From positions 3,906,001-3,970,000 of the forward strand of contig JANTQA010000023.1 in assembly GCA_027625915.1 (NCBI GenBank): a DNA stretch of 64,000 bases, read 5' to 3'. This DNA is from Anaeramoeba flamelloides (lineage: Eukaryota > Metamonada > Anaeramoebidae). Position numbers and translations under genes: made by a program. Positions 23,236-33,810 of this stretch are shown piece by piece. The notes beneath the pieces are model-generated. The model was not told where the DNA came from and did not search any database. It worked only from the letters and a program-made list of their open reading frames with translations. How positions within the stretch are numbered: position 1 is the first letter of the stretch; the number at the start of each line of letters is the position of its first letter.

Positions 23236-25104
23236 TGGATAGATGGATAGGTATGTAGATAGATAGATATCTTTGTCCAAAAGTAATTCGTCGATCCAAA
23301 GAGGTTAATTTTTCATTAATAGTTATTTAGTGGTTACTAAAACATGATGTTATTCCCATGGATTAATAACTTGAAAACATTGATTTTTAATTAAATGAGA
23401 AATATATTCTATCTTTTCTTCTTTCTTTTAAGTTTAAAAATACTTGTTATTTATTTTTTTTTTAGAAAAAATAGAATGTTTATTTCTCTTTAAATAAAAC
23501 GAATCAAAAGAAGTTTTATTCTTGTTTTGGTTTAATTCTAAAACAATAGAGTTTATGGTATTGTTTATTAGATCAGAAGTTTTGTTGAAGCCATTAAGAA
23601 ATCATTGGTAAAATACTCTTATTTGAAATTTAAAGGTGATAAATTTATTGAGTATATGTAAAGTATTGAAATGAAAGAAAGTAAAAATAATTCATTTAAA
23701 AATATTGAAAAAACAAAAAGTCATACCATAATGGGGTGTTAATTCGTCTCTCATCATATATAAGGAATTTCCATATTCTGATATATAATCTTTTAGCCCA
23801 GTTAAAGAAAAGTTATCTGATAAATATTCTTTATGTATTTTACAAAAAAATTTATTTTTTTTAATTTGACAAAATTCTGATACCCACGAAGAATTTTCCA
23901 TCTCAGAACTTGATGTTTCAAAGGACATAGAGCCGTTTTCACTTTCTTCGGTATCTTCTCCCTCTTCAAATTCATAATGATCATCCTCTTCATCGTATTC
24001 GTATTCGTATTCTTCCTCCTTCTCCTCCTCCTCTTCCTCTTCCTCTTCCTCTTCCTCTTCCTCTTCCTCTTCCTCTTCCTCTTCCTCTTCCTCTTCCTCT
24101 TCTTCTTCTTCTTCCTCTTTCTCCATCTCTTCTTTTATATTTCTGAATTTGTCCTGAGTATTGTTTTCTTTTTGAACCAATTTTCTTGATCTCTTCAATT
24201 GATTACTTACACTATCTTTTCCATTGTTTTTTTCTGGATTGAATCTTTTTCTTGATCCTAAACCTAATTTTTTCCCAACAAATTTTCTTGGCTTTTTATA
24301 GTCACCAAAATCAGAAGGAACAAAATCTTCGTCAGAATCAGAGTTTGGATTAAAGTAATATCGGTTTCGATTTTGAGTTTTTGGGATTGTGTTGAATTCT
24401 GTTCTCTTGAGAACATCACTAAATTGGAAACGAAGATTAAATTTTCGTTTGCTCTTGCGGATCGGTCTATTACTTTGATCAAAGCCAAAGTTATTTACTT
24501 TAACCATTTTGTCATCTTGTTTAGACTCTTTTGGGATCTTTGAAGATTTTTGATTAACTCGTTCCTTTTTTATAAACTTTTCATTTTCAAAAGCTTTTTC
24601 TTTTTCAATATAATTTTTCTTTTTTGTTTTGGTTTTCTTCTTCTTCTTTAATTTTTGTTTAAATTTTTTTTTTTCCCTTTCTCTCTCCCTTTCCCTTTCT
24701 TTTTTTTTTTTCTTTTTCCTTTCCCTTTCTCGTTCTCTTTCCCTTTTCCTTTTTCTTTTTTTCTTTTCTTTTCTTTTTTTTTTTTTCTTTTTCTTTTTCT
24801 TGATCCTTTTCTTTTTATTTTCTTTTCTTTTAGATTTTTTTTTGTTAGTGGTGTTGGGTGTATATTCTTGAAAGTTTTGTGTACACTTCACTTTTTGTTG
24901 TTTTGCTTTAAACACCGAATTCGAAAATTGTGGGGAATTCTGATTTTTGTTTAAGGTAACCGTATTTTTGTCAAGGTTTGGATCATTATTTGTACAAGAT
25001 GTTTTTTTTTTAGTCAATAATTCAGAAACACCCAAATTGCAAATTGGTTGTGTTTTATTTTTTGAGGTAATACGATGGCTAAACTGAATATTAATCCTAT
25101 CCAT
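18409..25104 (-). CDS. CSNK2B: Casein kinase II regulatory subunit beta with long charged N-terminal extension
   Basis: Regulatory subunit of the CK2 tetramer; it dimerises through a zinc finger and docks the catalytic alpha subunits. Exons in coding order: 25104-23727, 18958-18753 and 18627-18409 (1803 nt, 600 residues). Donors are GTATGA and GTATAC, acceptors TAATAG and ATATAG. The CK2 beta fold begins at Trp407 (WVSEFC, NKFFCKIHKEYLSDNFSLTGL), continues with LLYGMIHARYILT in exon 2 and ends with FGTTFPHF and FGFKIY in exon 3. The four zinc Cys are present: the CPRLLC pair and the CLYC pair. Both joins preserve the spacing seen in animal CK2 beta. Unusual: about 400 residues precede the fold, including a Lys/Arg/Glu tract (about 88-165) and a run of about 40 Glu (about 327-365). 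The acidic loop normally between the first helices is replaced by a neutral or basic stretch, and the C-terminal tail is short. Confidence 0.9.
19499..20035. mobile_element. Tc1/mariner-like remnant with ATTCCAAAAATTTGGACACA termini
   Basis: The left end has ATTCCAAAAATTTGGACACA, and the right end carries its reverse complement with one change in the outer part, next to TATA on both sides. The 0.5 kb interior has no open transposase frame. Part of it recurs inverted and diverged at about 44390-44725, so the family has at least two copies. Family placement is inferred from TIR style and the TA-rich target. Confidence 0.6.
20037..20233. mobile_element. TA-flanked palindromic MITE (CAGTCAGTTTCAC type), copy 1
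   Basis: About 197 bp, almost wholly palindromic. It opens with CAGTCAGTTCCACTTTTAAG and closes with the reverse complement, through GGCACAAACTT, ATCTCAAATTAAGGCACAAA and a centre containing CTAGTAAAATAATTTG. It abuts the right end of the preceding mariner-like remnant. The CAGT start and TA flanks are typical of Tc1/mariner-derived MITEs. Confidence 0.85.
20930..21520. repeat. Diverged tandem repeats, unit roughly 200-300 bp
   Basis: A block with AATTGGYCAAATTTCTTTTTAAAAT, followed by AATATA and then AAAATCTYGTAAGGT, occurs twice in direct orientation (from about 20950 and 21130). A third partial copy is near 21450-21520. A reverse-complement copy of its start is at about 21900-21990. TTA and TA microsatellites expand the second unit. 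Confidence 0.55.
22303..22499. mobile_element. TA-flanked palindromic MITE, copy 2 (best preserved)
   Basis: 197 bp with near-perfect inverted halves. The termini are CAGTCAGTTTCACTTTTAAG and its exact reverse complement. TA dinucleotides sit directly outside both ends (22301-22302 and 22500-22501), consistent with a TA target-site duplication. The high symmetry suggests the most recent insertion of the three copies. Confidence 0.9.
22590..22810. repeat. Dispersed repeat, inverted copy of 15600-15860
   Basis: Reverse-complemented, this segment matches twinfilin intron 2 over about 220 bp. Shared blocks include TTTTATATGATATTTTTTA followed by GTGTGAAAATTGGTG, and TATTTATTAAA then CTTAATTCTAA. 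A shorter related block lies near 28560-28650. Not coding. Confidence 0.6.
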
Positions 25105-26304
25105 ATTTACAAGTGAAGTCTTCCTATTGAAATTTTCAAAAGTCTGAAGAACATAAAAAAAAAAAAAAATGACAAATCAATTTTTGTAGTTGTTTATTAT
25201 TTATGATTATATATCTTTAGGCCCAACTTTAAAAGAATTTGGAACATTGATTTAAATTTTAATAAACCATTTTAAACATAACCATGACTATGGTCTAATC
25301 TCCTTAATAAAAAATCAATTAACAAAATTTTCTGTAATCATTTCAAAAGGAAAAGTATTTCTTGAAACTATTCTTTTATTTGTAGTTTTGGGAATGATAC
25401 TGAACATGAAAAAAACCTCTGACACGATTTTTAATTTGTGCATATTTAGAATATTGTGGTGAAATTGCTTTTATTTATTATAATTTCTGTTTTTAAAAAT
25501 CAAACTTTTCAGATTATAACTCACCTACTAATGAGAATCGGAATTAATTAAATTACACCTGTTTAAAATACCTATCAAATCAATCAAAAAATAAGAACAA
25601 AAAATATGAAATATCAAATTCATAACTAGCCTATATAAAACATTATTGTTTTGTAAAATAAGTAGATCTACTTATGGTTATTAAACAAATTAAATGAGTA
25701 CTCTATAGATACCCCAATTTTAATGAACTTTGGGTGGGTTCATTACTTAGTTCATAAAAAATTTGGTTAGTTATAAAAAAGATTTGATAGAAAATAAAAG
25801 CAATTACACAACAATTTTCCTATTATTAACTTTTTAAAAATCTTATCAGGTGTTATTTTACATACTGAGTTATTTTTTTCAATATCATAGATTTTTTATT
25901 TAAATTGTTTGAGTGAATTATTACTTGACACAAATTATCATGAAATTTAATTTTATTAATAAATTTGAGAATGGATAATTTAAATTTGTTTATTGTTTCG
26001 ACATTCCTCCATGTACTGTTTTTTAAAAATAGCTGGGCCAGAATTGGTAATCTCCTGTGATATAAATTAAAGCCCATGTTTCCTTATTCCGATAAAAATT
26101 AAACATTGAATCACCAAATAAACTGGCAATATTGGTTTTTGATAAACAAATGGGACAAAATTTTAACTTTCTTTTTAAGATTTTTCTTTAATAATAAACA
26201 GTCAGAAGAAGATTACTATGTGGGATTTGCTTGAAATTCCAGATCGCTGTTTATTAAATTAGACAATATTTTTGTATACTTTAATATGAAATAAAAAAAA
26301 CATA

Positions 26305-26504
26305 CAGTTGGTTCTACTTTTAAAGCACAAACTTTTGCGAAAATTAAGGCACAAAAAAATCTCAAATTAAAGTACCTTTTTCGTAATTTTTTTATACACA
26401 AATCATTTTACTAGAATTTGAATTTTGTTCCTTAATTTGAGATTTTTATTGTTTTTTTTTTTATTTTTTGTTGAAAGTTTGTGTCTTAAAAACACAACTT
26501 ATTG
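26305..26504. mobile_element. TA-flanked palindromic MITE, copy 3 (diverged)
   Basis: Starts with CAGTTGGTTCTACTTTTAAA and keeps GCACAAACTTTTG, ATCTCAAATTAA and a reverse-complement half near 26400-26500, with many changes. It is the oldest-looking of the three copies and lies outside any recognised gene. Confidence 0.75.
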
Positions 26505-28559
26505 TGAATGGTAGACTCGGTGGAATATTAACATAAGAATGAGATGAAAATATAATAAATTTATATTTCAAACATCAGTTAACAATCAATAAATAGTTTA
26601 TTGGTTTCCTTAAAGTTCTACAATTAAAAAAAAAATCTAAAAAAAGAAAAAAGAAAAAAGAAAGAAAAGAAAAAGGTTTCAAAAAAAAAAAAGAAAAAAG
26701 AAAAATGTAAAAAAGTAAAACAAAAATTTGCAAAATTAGAAAAACTGATTAGCAGAATTATAATAAATGACTATGATCAAATTTTTGAAAATAAATTTTT
26801 ATAATAATATGGGATAAATCCTTAAATTTAGTATTCATTTACATTATAAAGTGGGTTGAAATTTATGAAAATGGCTTATATATATATATATAGTAATATT
26901 ATCAAATATAAAGAAATATTGTGAGATCTGTTGAAAAATAATATCCAAATTGATTGTTTTTTATTTTTCTACAACTATAATTTGATATTTAATATGGTAT
27001 AAGTAGTGTGGAACCAATTTAAATGGTGAAATATTGTTCAGGGGGGTTTAAATATACAACTTCAAAAGTATGATTTAAAAGGAAAATAAAAAATAAATTA
27101 TTGAAGGGTTAGTAATTAAATAATAAAAAAATACTAAAAAAAATTAAATAAAATTAACAATTAGTACTTTTATTTATTTGTGTTGTGTTTTCCTCTTCAT
27201 TTCTAAAAATAAGCCTATTAAAATAAGGTGAATAGATAATCAAATGTCTATTAGGAAAAATTCACACTATTTTTCTATTTTTAGATCATTTAAAATTTAG
27301 TAATAATTTTATTTCCATATTAATTTGGGGTGCTCAATTTTTTGATAATTCTCTTACTATTAACACAAAATTATTTTTTTGATATAAACATAAATTACTG
27401 GATTCATAAATATTTTGAAAAAACTTGTTTTGATTTTTAAAAGAATAAAAAACCACATCAATAGTCAAATTCAAAATAAAAATAAAATCGTATTTATTTA
27501 CTAAATCCCGAAAGGTTATTTATTTCCGATTTTTTGTCTTAAAAATCAAGTATTATATAGTAATTGCAATAATTTCCAAGGCGTTTTCTCATAATAATTA
27601 TTGAAACATTTACATTTTTATTTATTTTTTTTCTCATAATAATAGATTATTTTTTTACCAATACAAATATCATTCTCATGGACTTTTGAATATATGTCCC
27701 ATATGAAATAATTTTTTTGTTTTTTTTTTTTTTTAATATTTAAAAAAAAATATTTATATTGATTTTAAATTATAATTATATGTTCTTAATAAAATAAAGA
27801 GCTATTTTTTTTGATTAATATTGTTCGAAATCTAGATTATAACTTAATTCAATTAACCACTGGGATATTTTTTTTAGAATATAAACAATCTCAGCGTTTG
27901 AATATCAATATTTTTTTTTGAAATTACTATGCACTTTTTTATTTTTTTTTGAAAAATTGAGGTTGAGAAAATTTTGAAATCAAAGAATAAACTGATATAT
28001 TAAATTAGAATACTTTTCCAGGGGGGTTGTCTTTTTAAATAACTTTTTTTTAATTTTATCATTTGAAAAGATAAAAAACATTTGAAGACCAAATTAGTGC
28101 CTTTTGTGAAAATAAAAATCCCATAATTTAGATTTTTTTTTAGTAAATGAGTTAAAATAAGATATTGTATATAAAAATATACATAATTTCAACTTTGAAT
28201 TCAAGCATTTTGGTAAAAAATTTTTTCAAGAAAAGGTTAAATTGAAACTTTATTTATTTTAATTTGATCATTTTGTATTTTAAATTTTTTTAATGATGGG
28301 TATGTGATCAGTTTTCAATTTTTAGTGTTTTTTTGGGTCGTGTGTACATATATAAAAACTAATTAAATAATTTTTAATTGGCTAAAAATTAAAGTATAAA
28401 TTAAAAAATTCTTGCAGGGTGTGATATATCCTTAAATCGTTTGGTTAATATATACTATATTTAAAAATTTTGATTCTTAAAAAACAATTTAAATATAACA
28501 AGCGTACTCCATGATTTATTGATTTTTAATTAGAGTTCGGTTTATTTATTAGAAATGTA

Positions 28560-29570
28560 TTACCTTAATAAATGTATCAAACTTTCTGATATCCCTATTT
28601 TATATAATAATTTTTTATAAAAACTCCACTTCACACAAAGTTACCCAATCCAAAATGGAAAATTTACTTTTTTGAAGAGTCAACAAACAAAAGAATGTTT
28701 CGAAATAAGACTCAAAATAAACTTCAATTTAGAGTTGATGTTCATCAAAGAATGAAAGAAAAAAAACTTTAAATTCCAAAAAAAAAAAAAAAAAAAATGT
28801 GAAATAATAATTTTGGTCACCTTTCATTAGAACATCCCCGGTCAGAATTTCTTAAATTCTTTAAAATATTTAAACTTGTTTACAATAAGATTTTTATATA
28901 GTAATAATATGACTTTTAAAAGAAAATATAAGACCTTAATTTTCTGAAATTTAATTCGTAGTTTCAAACATTTTTTTTTTTTTTCACATTTACTTTTATA
29001 AAAATAAAAAAGAAAAGAAAAAAAAAAATTTGACTAAAAGCAAAAAGCAAAATTAATTTAAAAAAAAAAAAAAAGCAAAAAGCAAAAAACAAAAAAAACA
29101 AAATTTTACAAAATTAGAAAAGTTGATCAGATCTTAAAATTGAAATTATATTTAGAGAAGAATAATGAATTAAACTTATATAACATGTCTATTTCTTCGT
29201 TGTATTTGTCCCCTTTGACTAAAAATTGGTTTATTGTTACTTGGTTGTGTTTTTTTTGGTTTTTTTATCGATAAAAATTTTTTACTCAGGATTATCATCT
29301 TGATTAGAGTTTCAAATAAAGGAGGGGTTAGTAATCGTATTCCATTGTTTAAAAAAATCATTTTTATCCTTATCATATTACGAGTTTTTTTTATTGGAAT
29401 TGGACGTAACTAATTGTTTCTAAAAAAAAAAAAAGTACTATTTTTTTTTCTCATTTTTTGGAAATATCTTGATAAACCTTTTTTTACAATCTAGACCAGA
29501 TAAACTGATTTATTCAAGGGGTATTAATATTCCTCTTGTTTTGATCTTTTCTATTAACATATATAAAAAC
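28560..29570. repeat. Composite dispersed repeat, copy related to 57930-58500
   Basis: In order: a block with AACTTTCTGATA, then TTACCCAATCCAAA, a poly-A, CATTAGAACATC, TTTTAAAAGAAAATA, TTTCAAACATTTTTTTTT, and AATAATGAATTAAACT at about 29160. The same order recurs at 57930-58500. The right part (about 29390-29570, with GGACGTAACTAATTG and a TTTTGGAAATAT block) also resembles twinfilin intron 2 near 15960-16100. A frame of 66 codons in this region is not recognisable as a gene. Confidence 0.55.
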
Positions 29571-30030
29571 TTCCAAAGAGAATAATATTTGAAATATAAT
29601 ATAAAATAAAAAAAAAAAAGTTCGTCATTTGATGAAATACTTTATTGATCTGAACTTTTATTGATTTTTATTCGAAACTATAAAAATGAATTCAATTGTA
29701 ATGATTTTGAGTTCTGATTATGTTATTTTACCACTTCCTCTTTTAATCAAAATTTAAAATTCACAATAATAAATGGAAAATTATTATCAATCATAAAAAA
29801 AATAAAAAATGAAAAAAATGAATCCTTATGGTTAATATTTTATTTTCCTTAATAATAAAAATTTAAAAAGTTAAAGTTAACTCTTTATTTGCCTTAAAAA
29901 AAAGTCAATTTGAAAATAAATCTAAAAATTTTATTAAAAATATTTGAATTATTTTTAATAAGTAGCTGTTATCATAAAGTGATAAAAATTAATTTAATTC
30001 TATTATTTATAATTCAATTGATCTTTCTTT

Positions 30031-31866
30031 TTAATTTTCAGATTTAATAACACCCATGTCTTTGCCAACTTCAATGAATGCATTGATTGCTTTGTCTAAT
30101 TGTTCTTTTGAATGCCCAGCTGAAATTTGAACACGGATTCTTGCTTTACCCTTTGGCACAACTGGGTATGAAAAGCCAATGACATAAATTCCTTTCTTGA
30201 GCATTTTGTCTGCGTATTCGATGGCAACTCTTCCTTCTCCAAGCATGATTGGGATAATTGGATGTTCTCCAATTGGGATTTTAAATCCGGCTTCAAGCAT
30301 TTTTGTTCTAAAATACCTTGTATTTTCTTGGAGTTTTAGAAGCAAATCTGTTGACTCCATAATTATTTCAAAAGCTTTGGTAGCGGCACCAACAATAGCT
30401 GGGGAAACCTTTTTTTGAGAATCAACAAGAAATATAAATAAGGAAGGTTTTTAATGAAAAAATTAAACAAAAAAATGTTCGTCAATAAAAGAAGTGAGAA
30501 AAGAAAGGGGAACAAAAGGATGAGTAAAGGTGTTAAATTGCAATCAAAAATCTAAATGAAAAAAAGCACAGACCAAAAGAAACGAAAAGAAACGAAAAGA
30601 AACGAAAGGAAATGAAAGGAAAAAAAAATACTTACTGTGTTTGAAAATAAATATGGTCTGCTTCTTTGTCTTAACATGTCAATATAAACTTTTTTACCGA
30701 CTGTAAATCCACCGGATGATCCGCCTAAAGCCTTACCCATGGTACTACAAATTAAATCGACTCTATTAAGTGCACCACAAAATTCTGAGGCTCCTCTTCC
30801 CTTTTTTCCAAAGAAACCTGTTGCATGAGATTCGTCAACCATCACAATTGCATCATATTTTTCGGCAAGATCACAGATTTCGTTGATTGGTGCAACGTCC
30901 CCATCCATAGAAAAGATTCCGTCTGTGGCAATGATTCTTACAGTTTGCTCTTGTGATTGTTGAAGTTTAGATTCAAGATCTTCCATGTCCATGTGTTTGT
31001 AGATCAGACGGTTGGCTTTTCTACATAACCTTACGCCGTCAATAATAGATGCATGATTTAGGGCATCACTAATAATGGCAAGTGTTGTGTCCTCACTAAG
31101 TGCTAAGATACCTTCAAAAAATCCTGTGTTTGCATCGAACTAATCAGTAAGAAGAAGAATTCAGAAAGTGATATCATTTTTCAAAAAAAAAGGATTTAAG
31201 ATTTTTGTGACAAGATCATTAATATTTGAAAGAGATCAAAAAAATAATGAAATTTTGTATAAATTCAGTTCAAAGAAAAAAAAAAAAAAAAAAAACGTTA
31301 AGTAAGGATTTTGGAAAAGTTGTCAAGAGAAGTAAAAATAAAGAAAAAAATTTCGATCCAAAATTAGATGAATTTTTTTCTCCTTAAAATATTGAAAAAT
31401 ACTTTTTTCAACCAAAAACACTTAAAATGGTTCAAAATAACTTTAACAAAGACGTGTAAAAATTAAAAATTAACAACAAGATAAAAAAGGTTTTCAAAAA
31501 AAAAAAAAAATTCAAGAAAATTACACAGCTAGAATATAAAATTGCATCTTCCATTTCATGGAATTGAGAAATAGTCTTTTCGAGTTTTGTATGAATGTTT
31601 TGTGTACCACAAATAAAACGAACAGAACTTAATCCAAGACCGTGGGTGTCAATTGTTTTTTTTGCAGCTTCCATTAAGACTTTGCTATTGGAAAGTCCTA
31701 AATAGTTGTTTGCACAAAAATTGAGAACTTTCTCTTCAGTACCTTCGACATCAATTTCGGAAGACTGTTGAGAGACAATAATACGTTCTTCTTTGTATGT
31801 TCCTGCTTCACGAATTTGATCAAGTTGCTTGGAAATTATATCGAGTGCTGATTTTGAATCGGTCAT
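30031..31866 (-). CDS. KBL: Glycine C-acetyltransferase (2-amino-3-ketobutyrate CoA ligase)
   Basis: PLP-dependent enzyme of threonine breakdown. It splits 2-amino-3-oxobutanoate, made by threonine dehydrogenase, with CoA into glycine and acetyl-CoA. Exons in coding order: 31866-31525, 31139-30636 and 30408-30031, all joined at phase 0 (donors GTAATT and GTAAGT; acceptors GATTAG and AAAAAG). The product has 407 residues, close to the 398 of bacterial Kbl. Seen: [11 protein letters not shown] near the N-terminus, [31 protein letters not shown], and [13 protein letters not shown] with the PLP-binding lysine at about residue 250, then the small C-terminal domain. The N-terminus is bacterial-like and has no evident mitochondrial targeting peptide, unlike animal GCAT, so a cytosolic or organelle-independent location is inferred. 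Serine palmitoyltransferase and ALA synthase are related, but the YLGLS, FICGT and TMGKALGG context fits KBL best. No threonine dehydrogenase is in the window. Confidence 0.93.
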
Positions 31867-32659
31867 TAAAAAAAAATTAGATATTAAACAAGGATTGATA
31901 AGTCAGAAAAGTTACTTGAAAAAAAATGTTTTACCTAAAGTTATAATCTTTCAAAATAAAATCCGTTTTGAGAGAAAGTTTATGGTTTGCATGTTTTGTT
32001 GTTTTTTGCCATTTTTTATCCACCACAATCATTTCTTCTCACAAAAATTGACAGAATAACTTTTTTGAAGTAAAAATTTATTCTTGAAAATTGGTTCCCA
32101 ACGGAACAACAAGGATCGGGAGGAAAACAAAGACATTCTGTTTTTTTATTTTTTCACAAGTTTTTTTTAAAAAATTTGAAACTTTGCTTGATAAATTTTA
32201 ATTTTACAGTTAAATTCAACAGAATTAACATTTTCAAGGACCGTGTACGTCAAAGCTGTTAAACCATAAACTCTGAACGGAAAATATCATCGAGAAACAA
32301 TGTTATTTTAATTTTTAAATGTAGTATTTTACTCAAAAAATTGACACTTTTTGTGAGTAAATAAAAAGAAAAAAAGCCCAAATGCATTAAAACCTTTTTG
32401 GTGGCGAAAGAGCTTTCCAATAAAAAATTCTTGTTTAATAATCGTTGGGTTTTCTTTCACAAAAATTAAATATTTAATACTTGGAACAAATAAACCAATA
32501 AACCGACATCAAACTTTACAAAGGTTGGAGATCAATTGACAGTTTTTTGGTAAAATGACAAGGTGGATTTTTTCTTCTTTTTTTATCTCTGCAAATTTTC
32601 ATGGTAATTTAATTTTGAGTAATAATCTTTTTTGATGTTTCTGTTGTCTGATTTTCATT

Positions 32660-32835
32660 CAGGATTCTGAGTCAACCCAATTTCTTCTAATGTAGAGTTC
32701 CAAAAAAGACCAAACAAATAATTAGCTATCACTAATCATAGCTAATTTGTTTTACTGTAGTTTTGTAAAGGAAAAAGGGAAAAGAAGTAAAAAATTTTTC
32801 CCATCTATCTGACAAACACCAGTAACAATTCTTTG
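32660..32835. mobile_element. CTGGTATTTG-type short palindromic element, diverged copy
   Basis: The right arm reads TTTTTCCCATCTATC then ACACCAG, matching TTTTCCCATTTATC then AATACCAG at 55533-55565. An internal TAGAGTTCC matches the 10.9 kb copy. The boundaries are approximate. Confidence 0.35.
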
Positions 32836-33229
32836 TTGTATAGCTGGGAGAGAGAATATTTTTTTAGACGAAAAACACTCGTTGTAATTTAATGATTTCA
32901 TCGGTTTTTTTCACAATTTTGTCTTTAACGTATCTGTAAGAAAAAAATTTTGCTTGAAAAAAAGCAAATTATTTTGTTAAATGGTATCACTTTTTACTTT
33001 ATATATGAAGAGGAAATCTTAATGGAGATCATACGTCCTCTTTTTTTGGGATTACAATAGAGTTTATATTCACGATTATCTCTAAATGGTTAAATGATTT
33101 TTTTTTAATAAGATATCAAAAACCATTTCTTATAGGGTTGAAAATTTTTTTTTAGAGATCTAAAAAATCTTAGAGAGTAGAAGAACAAACCCCAAATTAT
33201 TTGGAGTTTTTTTTTGAATTTATTTGAGC

Positions 33230-33810
33230 AATATTGGTAACTTATAAAAAATTATTTTTTAAGGGTCAAGTCAATTATCATGGATTTGCCAAATACTCAA
33301 GGAGTGACTTGAAACCAAAAAAAAAGGTACTACGGAAACCCATTCTTTTGGTTGACAAAATTCAAATAACAAAAATAAAAATTTAAGAGGATCTCATTAT
33401 TAAAAAATTCAAAAAAAATACAAAAAAAAAAATTCCATTGGATCTCATTGGTAAAAAATTCAATTAAAAAAAAAGATTAAAAGACATTCTCAATTCTAAA
33501 AAATACTTTTTTCTTTTATTAAATTTCCAAAGGGTTAAATATCTTCAATTTAAAACATATCGTTTTCTTTAAGTATGCAACCAATTTAATTCAATTTAAT
33601 CTAATTTATGATTAGATTGTGACTCTCTATATTTGACCAAGTAGGAATTGTGTAACACTATGGATATAAAAATAATTCATTTATTGGAGAATAGAAAAAA
33701 ATGAAAAAAAAAAAAATCTTCCAGATCTCAAAAAGCACCAAAGAGAGACACTTTAAAATTCACACTGTTGTTTTCAAAATTATATATTCTAACCATCCTA
33801 ATTGTAAATC
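33230..33810. repeat. Dispersed repeat, inverted copy of 12960-13690
   Basis: Reverse-complement blocks of the 13 kb repeat appear in reversed order: GGATTTGCC and GACTTGA near 33280-33315, GGATCTCATT(A/G)(G/T)TAAAAAATTC twice near 33390-33460, AAAGGGTTAAAT near 33530, TATATTTGACCAAGTAGGAA near 33630, and TTTTCAAAATTATATATTCT near 33772. The hairpin stem of the 13.6 kb copy is decayed here. Confidence 0.6.

Larger units (their letters stand above)
18959..23726 (-). other. CK2 beta intron 1, 4.8 kb, with DNA-transposon remnants
   Basis: Bounded by donor GTATGA (reading down from 23726) and acceptor TAATAG (ending at 18959). It contains a Tc1/mariner-like remnant (about 19499-20035), two TA-flanked palindromic MITEs (20037-20233 and 22303-22499), diverged tandem repeats (about 20930-21520), a dispersed repeat (about 22590-22810), a run of 9 G (19017-19025) and a GATA/GGAT-rich microsatellite (about 23204-23270). 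No coding sequence is recognised. Confidence 0.8.
25105..30030. other. Intergenic region upstream of CK2 beta and downstream of KBL
   Basis: Nearly 5 kb without a recognisable gene. It includes the third TA-flanked MITE (26305-26504), an A/G-rich tract near 26640-26710 and a dispersed repeat region (about 28560-29570). The 5' flank of CK2 beta immediately above 25104 holds a run of 15 T (minus-strand reading), followed by CTTCAG. This could be the end of a leader intron but is not proven. Confidence 0.6.

Noticed and set aside
24629-24954. Phe/Leu/Ser-rich plus-strand frames opposite the CK2 beta extension.
   Set aside because: They are the complement of the Lys/Glu/Arg coding tract; the minus frame leads into a recognisable domain.
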